A stretch of DNA of 7,917 nucleotides from an uncultured Candidatus Saccharibacteria bacterium (lineage in GTDB: Bacteria > Patescibacteria > Saccharimonadia > Saccharimonadales > UBA6022), in NCBI GenBank assembly GCA_946479665.1, contig CAMLGO010000034.1, forward strand, positions 1-7,917, given 5' to 3'. Positions 1-5,028 of this stretch are shown in pieces. The stretch's first letter is position 1. Every line of letters begins with the position of its first letter. A program made the position numbers and the translations under genes. The notes under the pieces were generated by a model that made no database searches, had not been told where the DNA came from, and saw only the letters and a list, made by a program, of their open reading frames with translations.

Positions 1-1109
1 GCAGCACCAACGGCCACGACCTCATCTGGATTGACACCCTTGAGCGGTTCTTTATTAAAGATAGACTTTACTTTCTCGACTACGGCTGGCATACGAGTCA
101 TACCACCGACAAGAACGATTTCGTCAATGTCACCCGCCTTGAGTCCTGCATCTTTTAATGCTTTTTCGACTGGTTCGGCAAGGCGGTCGATAAGATCACC
201 GACAAGCTCTTCTAGCTTACTGCGAGTAAGTTTGTATTCGAAGTGCTTTGGACCTTCAGCGTCTGCCGTAAGGAATGGTAAGTTAACTTCGTATTCGGTT
301 GTTGATGAAAGCTCCTTCTTTGCTTTCTCAGCTTCATCTTTCAGACGCTGCATCGCTGCTTTATCCGACTTTAGGTCAATGCCTTCATTGTTCTTAAAGA
401 CATCCAGGAAGTGGTTAACGATACGGTTATCGAAGTCCTCACCGCCAAGGTGCGTGTCACCGTGCGTTGAGCGAACTTCAAAGACACCGTCACCAAGCTC
501 AAGGACAGAAACGTCAAACGTACCACCACCAAGGTCAAAGACGATAATCTTCTCATCTTTTTTACTTTCAAGACCATATGCAAGTGCAGCCGCAGTCGGC
601 TCGTTGATAATACGCTTCACTTCTAGGCCAGCGATTTTACCAGCATCTTTGGTTGCCTGACGTTGCGAGTCATCGAAGTACGCAGGAACGGTAATGACCG
701 CTTCGGTGACTTTTTCGCCGAGAAATGCCTCGGCATCAGCCTTTAGCTTTGAAAGAATCATAGCTGAGACTTCTTCCGGGCTGTAATCTTTATCGCCCAT
801 CTTTACTGCCACGCCACCATCTTTCTTGATGATTTCGTATGGCATAATGTCGTGGTCCTTTTGAACCTCTTTGTCGCTAAACTTGCGACCAATCAAACGC
901 TTTACACCGTAGATGGTGTTCTTGGCATTCGTTACGCGCTGACGCTGCGCAACCTGGCCAACAAGACGTTCGCCATTTTTATTAATAGCAACAACTGATG
1001 GCGTGGTGCGGTTGCCTTCAGCATTCGCAATCACCTCTGGTTTACCAGCAACCATGTACGCTACGGCGCTGTTGGTTGTACCAAGGTCGATACCGATAAT
1101 TTTACCCAT
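1..1109 (-). CDS. dnaK: Hsp70 chaperone DnaK, N-terminal ATPase domain (3' end cut by window)
   Basis: DnaK is the cytosolic ATP-driven Hsp70 chaperone that works with DnaJ and GrpE. The window holds the first 369 codons, almost the whole nucleotide-binding domain; the substrate-binding domain lies beyond position 1. All three Hsp70 signatures are visible: IDLGTTNS (residues 7-14), the phosphate-2 loop [11 protein letters not shown] (191-201) and [11 protein letters not shown] (331-341). Lys70, Glu170 and Thr197 match the E. coli catalytic residues K70, E171 and T199. The start is the ATG at 1109-1107, which begins MGKIIGID as expected and has the Shine-Dalgarno AAAGGA 7 bases upstream. A segment of about 23 residues (within 72-108) that Firmicutes DnaK lacks is present. 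The gene is separated from grpE by 136 bases holding its own promoter and two CIRCE sites, so it is expected to be an HrcA-repressed unit. dnaJ may follow outside the window, but that cannot be seen. Confidence 0.98.
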   Translation of the reverse strand, partial: MGKIIGIDLGTTNSAVAYMVAGKPEVIANAEGNRTTPSVVAINKNGERLVGQVAQRQRVTNAKNTIYGVKRLIGRKFSDKEVQKDHDIMPYEIIKKDGGVAVKMGDKDYSPEEVSAMILSKLKADAEAFLGEKVTEAVITVPAYFDDSQRQATKDAGKIAGLEVKRIINEPTAAALAYGLESKKDEKIIVFDLGGGTFDVSVLELGDGVFEVRSTHGDTHLGGEDFDNRIVNHFLDVFKNNEGIDLKSDKAAMQRLKDEAEKAKKELSSTTEYEVNLPFLTADAEGPKHFEYKLTRSKLEELVGDLIDRLAEPVEKALKDAGLKAGDIDEIVLVGGMTRMPAVVEKVKSIFNKEPLKGVNPDEVVAVGA

Positions 1110-1116
1110 ATTCTAT

Positions 1117-1122
1117 TCCTTT
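1117..1122 (-). promoter_or_regulatory. dnaK Shine-Dalgarno site
   Basis: AAAGGA read on the minus strand, with 7 bases between it and the dnaK ATG. This supports the start at 1109. It is one of only two clear ribosome binding sites in the window; the other belongs to grpE. Confidence 0.8.
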
Positions 1123-1153
1123 CGTTAAAAGTATCAAAAAGTATATTCATATT

Positions 1154-1180
1154 TTAGCACTCTACGGCATAGATTGCCAA
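1154..1180 (-). promoter_or_regulatory. degenerate second CIRCE operator upstream of dnaK
   Basis: On the minus strand the arms are TTGGCAATC and GAGTGCTAA around a 9-base spacer. The right arm is a perfect CIRCE half-site and the left arm matches TTAGCACTC at 7 of 9 positions. It lies just at or after the transcription start predicted from the -10 box at 1188-1193, so it would form the first bases of the dnaK leader. Its centre is 46 bp from the centre of the perfect CIRCE at 1200-1226. A likely role is auxiliary HrcA binding; the mismatches suggest weaker affinity. Confidence 0.75.
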
Positions 1181-1187
1181 TATCTTC

Positions 1188-1217
1188 ATTGTAATAAAAT
1201 TAGCACTCTCATGTCAA
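1188..1217 (-). promoter_or_regulatory. dnaK promoter, sigma70-type, embedded in CIRCE
   Basis: Read on the minus strand, a consensus -35 TTGACA (1212-1217) is followed after 18 bases by a -10 TACAAT (1188-1193, five of six matches). The -35 hexamer is the first six bases of the 9-base CIRCE spacer and the right CIRCE arm fills part of the -35/-10 gap, so bound HrcA would exclude RNA polymerase. Transcription should start near 1180-1182, giving a leader of about 70 bases. Confidence 0.8.
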
Positions 1218-1228
1218 GAGTGCTAATT
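1189..1228 (-). terminator. possible intrinsic terminator of hrcA-grpE formed by the CIRCE palindrome
   Basis: A transcript reading out of grpE (stop at 1246-1248) would meet, 17 bases later, an 11-bp stem (1198-1208 with 1218-1228) with a 9-base loop. The end of the stem and what follows are U-rich (UUUUAUU). The stem is AT-rich with a large loop and the U-tract is interrupted, so termination would be partial at best. The same bases are clearly an operator; the terminator role is inference. Confidence 0.3.
1200..1226 (-). promoter_or_regulatory. perfect CIRCE operator (HrcA binding site) for dnaK
   Basis: This is an exact match to the CIRCE consensus TTAGCACTC-N9-GAGTGCTAA. The inverted repeat extends two further bases on each side (1198-1228), giving 11-bp arms. 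CIRCE is the established operator of HrcA, which is encoded at 1737-2447. The element sits between the grpE stop and dnaK and overlays the dnaK -35 box. Confidence 0.97.
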
Positions 1229-1245
1229 CCTACGTACAAAGTGGT

Positions 1246-1734
1246 CTATTTTTTGGTGACTTTTACCATGGCGTGACGAATTGGCTGACCGCTCAGCGTA
1301 TAGCCTGCTTGCAGCTCTTCAGCCACAACCTCTCTGTCACCCTCGGCATCCTCGTCAAATTGGATCGCCTCATGAAGATCAGGGTTGAAATCAGCGCCTT
1401 GCTTGGCGTCGATACGCTTGAGATTAAGGCCTTCAAGTGACTTCTCGAGGTTTTTCACAAGACCCGCAATACCCTGTGCCCATTTGTTGTCCTTTAGTTC
1501 CTCAGGAAGGTAAGCGACAGCTCGCTCAATGTTATCGATAACCGGCAAAAGCTTCAAAATTGCCGCAGATTGACCATGCTGGTAAGTCGCAGCCTTATCA
1601 GCTTCACTTCGTTTGCGGTAGTTCTCAAAATCGGCACGCGTACGCTGCAGGTCGGCCGTTAGCTCGGCGATCTGCTGCTCCTGCTCGGTGATTTTCTTCT
1701 GGTCTTTATTCGGTTTTGCAGCTTTATCTGTCAT
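1246..1734 (-). CDS. grpE: GrpE, nucleotide exchange factor of DnaK
   Basis: GrpE is a cytosolic homodimer that releases ADP from DnaK. The 162-residue product has the family layout: a charged, poorly conserved N-terminus (1-15); a long helix likely to form a coiled coil (about 15-58) containing DFENYRKR (35-42); the helical-bundle motif LLPVIDNIERAV (62-73); and a C-terminal beta domain with ADFNPDLHEAI (114-124) and GYTLSGQPIRHAMVKV (144-159). The usual RVIRPA near the end reads QPIRHA here, a modest divergence. The start lies 2 bases after the hrcA stop, and AGAGGT within the last hrcA codons can serve as ribosome binding site, so the two genes are probably co-transcribed and translationally coupled from the CIRCE promoter at 2454-2482. 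Its partner DnaK follows as a separately promoted gene. Length is slightly below the usual 180-200 residues. Confidence 0.96.
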   Translation of the reverse strand: MTDKAAKPNKDQKKITEQEQQIAELTADLQRTRADFENYRKRSEADKAATYQHGQSAAILKLLPVIDNIERAVAYLPEELKDNKWAQGIAGLVKNLEKSLEGLNLKRIDAKQGADFNPDLHEAIQFDEDAEGDREVVAEELQAGYTLSGQPIRHAMVKVTKK

Positions 1735-1736
1735 TT

Positions 1737-2447
1737 CTATAATACCTCTTCTAACATTGCCCCGGCGTGTCGCACTAGGCGCATTACTTTTCCATAACTT
1801 TGGCGCGTTGGCCCCAGGACACCGATGTAGCTATTATCGCTATATGGCGAACGGAAACGACTAATAATCAGCGTTGCACCACTTGCCTTGCCGATTGGAT
1901 TTTCAGCGCCAATATAGACGTTGAGCGGCTCGTTTGGCGCAGCTTCACGCAGCCATGGCTCCAGATTATCGAGCAGCCGAGCGACCGCCTGTGTGTGATC
2001 ACCACGTAAAAACTCCGGCTGAGAAAACAAGTTTCCCATCCCACTCATGTAGAGCTGATCACCAATCGTGGCAAGCCCAAGATTCTGCGTCAGTTCAACC
2101 AAGCTGTCGACGGCACTGCGAATCGCACGGTCGGCACGATCGCCATGTGTATGCACACGAGCCTCGATCGCTCTCGTACTGCGATCGGGCTGAGCTGCCT
2201 CTTCGGCGGCATGTGCCTCAGTAAGGCTGTTTACATACAAGCGATAGCCTTGATCGGTTGGTACGCGACCAGCACTGGTGTGCGGCTGAGCAATAAGCCC
2301 CATCTCTTCCAGTCGGACCATTTCGCTGCGAATCGTCGCGCTTGAAACATTAAAAAGCTTCGCTAATGTCACACTTCCAACAGGAGCAGCAATTTCAGCA
2401 TACTGCTCAATAATAGCGGCCAGGATTTGGATTTGACGCTCTGTCAT
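1737..2447 (-). CDS. hrcA: HrcA, heat-shock repressor (compact form)
   Basis: HrcA binds CIRCE operators and represses chaperone genes. In studied bacteria its activity depends on the GroE chaperonin. The N-terminal winged helix-turn-helix (about 1-75) is typical: SSATIRSEMVRLEEMGLI (35-52), then the wing HTSAGRVPTDQGYRLYV (56-72). The C-terminal hallmarks are also present: GMGNLFSQPEF (136-146), VYIGAEN (177-183) and IGVLGPTRQSY (208-218, usually GPTRMDY). At 236 residues it is about 100 shorter than usual (roughly 340). The missing part lies around residues 126-136, where full-length HrcA carries GAF-like strands and the inserted dimerisation domain. The flanking motifs are intact and in frame, so this looks like a natural compact form rather than a frameshift. 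The ATG at 2447 is preceded by no Shine-Dalgarno but by a -10 box 6 bases upstream, suggesting a leaderless message. A CIRCE at 2468-2494 implies autoregulation. Confidence 0.95.
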   Translation of the reverse strand: MTERQIQILAAIIEQYAEIAAPVGSVTLAKLFNVSSATIRSEMVRLEEMGLIAQPHTSAGRVPTDQGYRLYVNSLTEAHAAEEAAQPDRSTRAIEARVHTHGDRADRAIRSAVDSLVELTQNLGLATIGDQLYMSGMGNLFSQPEFLRGDHTQAVARLLDNLEPWLREAAPNEPLNVYIGAENPIGKASGATLIISRFRSPYSDNSYIGVLGPTRQSYGKVMRLVRHAGAMLEEVL

Positions 2448-2453
2448 GTCTCT

Positions 2454-2482
2454 ATTTTAACGCACAACTAGCACTCTTGCAA
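2454..2482 (-). promoter_or_regulatory. hrcA-grpE promoter, sigma70-type, predicted leaderless
   Basis: Minus-strand -35 TTGCAA (2477-2482, four of six matches) and -10 TAAAAT (2454-2459, five of six) are 17 bases apart. Only AGAGAC separates the -10 from the hrcA ATG, so the expected start of transcription is at or within a base or two of the ATG's A. The -35 is the last six bases of the CIRCE spacer and the right CIRCE arm fills the -35/-10 gap. Confidence 0.7.
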
Positions 2483-2494
2483 ACAGAGTGCTAA
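2468..2494 (-). promoter_or_regulatory. CIRCE operator upstream of hrcA-grpE, overlapping gmk stop
   Basis: Minus-strand arms are TTAGCACTC and GAGTGCTAG with a 9-base spacer. The left arm is perfect and the right arm matches at 8 of 9 positions. The TAG inside the left arm is the stop codon of gmk (2491-2493). This is the expected site of HrcA autoregulation. Confidence 0.95.
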
Positions 2495-3207
2495 AGGCTA
2501 ATCTTAATCGCCTCGAGTAGATCACGTGCCCGCAAGCGAGCCTCGTCGTCCTTGCGATGAAAAACATCTGGCTTATGAGCGATTTCATCGGCAATCTGAA
2601 CCGTATGATCAAGCTCGTCATTGATAATAAAATGATAATATGGCACCTCAAGCGCATGTGTCAATTCGTCGATAGCACTGTCGCGACGTTTTGCCCACTC
2701 TGCCTGAAACTCAGCCTCTGTCCTATAGCGCTGCGCGAGTCGAGCGCGCCACGTTGAAAAGTCCGGTGGCAAAATAAACAGCGCAACAACTTGTGGTGAG
2801 AGCTCTTTGTATTCGGCAACACCCTGAACGTCGATATCAGTAATCGCAATTCTGTGTTCTTGGTATGCACTCTGTAGTTCTGCAACACTCGTGCCATACA
2901 CGACCGTTCCATGAACAAGCTTTGCTTCGACGAATTCATGGTCGCGCACCATGCGCTCAGCCGCTTCATTACTTACAAAGTGATAATCCACGCCCTCAAC
3001 CTCATCAATACCATTGTTAGCTCGAGGCGGCCGCGTCGTATGCGAAATAATATCACGATAATCAGCCATTTTGAGCAATTCTTTTTTAACCGTGTCTTTA
3101 CCCGCTCCAGATATGCCAACCAGTAGTGCTATCTTCGTCGAGCGTACGAGTTCAACCGTAGAGTCAGTCGGTTGGTAGTGTGAGATAAGTTCTGCGAGTG
3201 TATTCAT
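2491..3207 (-). CDS. gmk: guanylate kinase (GMP to GDP), variant P-loop
   Basis: Guanylate kinase transfers phosphate from ATP to GMP in the cytosol, feeding GTP/dGTP synthesis. Family features: P-loop GISGAGKDT (31-39); GMP-binding segment SHTTRPPR (55-62) then VDYHFVS (73-79); FVEAKLVHGTVVYGTS (92-107), matching the F-E-x-A-x-V-H-G-N-x-YGTS motif; DIDVQGV (124-130); and FILPPDFSTWRARLAQR (144-160). Oddities: the residue after the Walker A lysine is Asp38 where Ser/Thr is usual; the P-loop starts about 20 residues later than normal because of an N-terminal extension; and the C-terminus carries a charged tail (about 211-238). At 238 residues it is longer than the usual 200-210. No in-frame ATG nearer the P-loop exists, so the start is kept at 3207. 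No Shine-Dalgarno is visible in the 18-base gap after lepA. Co-transcription with lepA is likely. The variant P-loop leaves slight doubt about exact substrate. Confidence 0.9.
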   Translation of the reverse strand: MNTLAELISHYQPTDSTVELVRSTKIALLVGISGAGKDTVKKELLKMADYRDIISHTTRPPRANNGIDEVEGVDYHFVSNEAAERMVRDHEFVEAKLVHGTVVYGTSVAELQSAYQEHRIAITDIDVQGVAEYKELSPQVVALFILPPDFSTWRARLAQRYRTEAEFQAEWAKRRDSAIDELTHALEVPYYHFIINDELDHTVQIADEIAHKPDVFHRKDDEARLRARDLLEAIKISL

Positions 3208-3225
3208 TCTTAGTAGTGTATCAGA

Positions 3226-5004
3226 TTAGTCTCGCTTGAGCATAACCGTAAACGCCTCTGATGGAATATCAACTTTACCGAAACGTTTCATGCGCTTTTT
3301 ACCTTTAGCCTGCTTGGCGAGCACTTTCTTCTTACGTGAAACGTCACCACCGTATAAGCCGGTCGTGACATCTTTTCGATATGCTGAAAGATCGGCGCGA
3401 GCGATGAACTTGCCACCGATTGCCGCCTGAAGCGCTACTTGGAAGTTCTGCCGCGGGATAACATCTTTAAGCTTATCGACAATTTCACGACCCAAACGCT
3501 GTGATTCCGATCGGTGCGCCATGACACTGAGTGCATCGACAATCTCACCGGCAACATAAAAATCAACACGCACTAAATCTTCGACGAGATAGGTGTCGAG
3601 TTCATAGTTAAAGCTGCCGTATCCACTCGTCACCGACTTAAGCTGGTCGTAAAAGTCAGTCAGAAGGTTTGCTAGCGGCGCCTCAAAGCTGATGAGAGCT
3701 CGTTCGTCGATATAGCTCAGATTGCGCTGCTGGCCGCGCTTATTAACAATAAGTTGAATCACCGCACCGATGTAATCTTTCGGCACAATAATTTCGCCCT
3801 TAATCCAAGGTTCGCGGATCTCTTTAATTCTCGATACGTCAGGTAGATCACTCGCGCTCTTGATATCGAGCTGCGTACCGTCGGCCAGGCTCACCTGGTA
3901 ATCGGTCGACGGATTCGTAACCACAAGATCGAGATTATACTCGCGCTCCAAACGTTCGCGGACAATATCCATATGAAGCAACCCCAGAAAGCCAATGCGA
4001 ACACCGAACCCAAGCACTGGCGAATTCTCTGGCTCAAACTGTAGCGCTGAGTCGCTCAAGCTTAACTTCTCAACCGCATCTTTAAGCTCTTGGTAGTCCT
4101 CATTAGAAACCGGGAAGAAACCGGCGTATACAAACGGCTTGACGTTCTGATACCCTGGCAACATATCAGTCGCCTGCGAACGACGGGTTGTGACCGTATC
4201 ACCCACCTTGGCATCTCGGGTTGTCTTGAGGTTGGTAACAATATAGCCAATCTCACCTGTTGACAGGTCAGGACCAGCTTTCATGGTTGGGTTCAATGCG
4301 CCAACTTCAAGCGCAATACCATCAGCCGATGTCGCCAGCATGTGAATCGTGTCGCCCTTCTTAATCGTGCCGTCGACGACGCGAATGTACAAGATTACTC
4401 CACGGTAATCATCGTAGTAACTGTCAAAAATAAGTGCGCGCGTTGGAGCGTCAGGCTGGCCGCTCGGCGGCGTAACTCGCTCGACAACGGCGTCGAGCAC
4501 TTCGATTACACCTTCACCGGTCTTGGCACTGATCTTTAGGATATCATCATCGCTACAGCCAAGCAGATTAATAATTTCTGCTGATACGCGCGGTACGTCA
4601 GCGGCCGGTAAGTCGATTTTATTGAGGACTGGAATAATTGTCAGATCGGCCGCAAGCGCTAAATATACATTGGCTAGCGTTTGCGCCTGAATACCCTGGC
4701 TGGCATCAACCACCAAGATCGCACCCTCGCAGGCTTCGAGCGAGCGTGACACCTCATAGCTAAAGTCAACATGACCTGGTGTGTCGATAAGATTGAGATC
4801 GTAGCCTTTATGTGTCATGCGCACGGGTGCAAGTTTGATCGTGATACCCTTCTCGCGCTCAAGATCCATGCTATCAAGCAGCTGCGACTTCATATCACGT
4901 TTCTGAACAGTACCGGTCAGCTCAAGCATACGATCAGCAAGTGTCGATTTGCCGTGATCGATGTGTGCAATAATACAAAAATTTCTAATCTGTTGTTGAT
5001 TCAT
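3226..5004 (-). CDS. lepA: elongation factor 4 (LepA), translational GTPase
   Basis: LepA/EF4 is a ribosome-associated GTPase related to EF-G, implicated in translation under stress and in ribosome biogenesis. The G domain is complete: G1 AHIDHGKS (13-20), G2 around EKGITIK (51-57), G3 DTPGH (74-78), G4 NKID (128-131) and G5 SAKTG (159-163). EF-G-like domains follow. The LepA-specific C-terminal domain is present, with GGKFIARADLSAYRKDV and YGGDVSRKKK, ending KKRMKRFGKVDIPSEAF before the last residues. At 592 residues it matches the family (about 600), with no truncation or missing motif. The ATG at 5004 gives the expected short lead MNQQQIRNFCIIAHIDHGKS. There is no good Shine-Dalgarno. A perfect extended -10 (5018-5026) lies 13 bases upstream, so lepA-gmk may have its own promoter with a very short leader. 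The gap to murJ upstream is 24 bases. Confidence 0.98.
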   Translation of the reverse strand: MNQQQIRNFCIIAHIDHGKSTLADRMLELTGTVQKRDMKSQLLDSMDLEREKGITIKLAPVRMTHKGYDLNLIDTPGHVDFSYEVSRSLEACEGAILVVDASQGIQAQTLANVYLALAADLTIIPVLNKIDLPAADVPRVSAEIINLLGCSDDDILKISAKTGEGVIEVLDAVVERVTPPSGQPDAPTRALIFDSYYDDYRGVILYIRVVDGTIKKGDTIHMLATSADGIALEVGALNPTMKAGPDLSTGEIGYIVTNLKTTRDAKVGDTVTTRRSQATDMLPGYQNVKPFVYAGFFPVSNEDYQELKDAVEKLSLSDSALQFEPENSPVLGFGVRIGFLGLLHMDIVRERLEREYNLDLVVTNPSTDYQVSLADGTQLDIKSASDLPDVSRIKEIREPWIKGEIIVPKDYIGAVIQLIVNKRGQQRNLSYIDERALISFEAPLANLLTDFYDQLKSVTSGYGSFNYELDTYLVEDLVRVDFYVAGEIVDALSVMAHRSESQRLGREIVDKLKDVIPRQNFQVALQAAIGGKFIARADLSAYRKDVTTGLYGGDVSRKKKVLAKQAKGKKRMKRFGKVDIPSEAFTVMLKRD

Positions 5005-5017
5005 AGTCCAAGGGTAA

Positions 5018-5026
5018 ATTATACCA
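5018..5026 (-). promoter_or_regulatory. extended -10 promoter upstream of lepA
   Basis: The minus strand reads TGGTATAAT, a consensus extended -10 (TGnTATAAT), in the 24-base murJ-lepA gap. No convincing -35 is present 16-19 bases upstream, which extended -10 promoters tolerate. Transcription would start near 5010-5011, leaving a 6-7-base leader before the lepA ATG at 5004. Confidence 0.6.
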
Positions 5027-5028
5027 TT

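Noticed and set aside
31..660. 209-codon plus-strand open frame opposite dnaK
   Set aside because: It lies wholly antisense to the strongly conserved DnaK ATPase domain, its product is Ser/Arg-rich with no recognisable domain, and it has no supporting ribosome site. It is a shadow of dnaK codon usage.
1110..1245. Small gene or RNA gene in the grpE-dnaK gap
   Set aside because: The 136 bases are accounted for by two CIRCE elements, the dnaK promoter and a ribosome site; no credible small frame or structured RNA was seen.
1737..2447. HrcA as a frameshifted or truncated pseudogene
   Set aside because: N- and C-terminal HrcA motifs are in one open frame, the gene is flanked by a CIRCE promoter, and grpE follows 2 bases later. 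The shortness is internal and looks like a natural domain loss.
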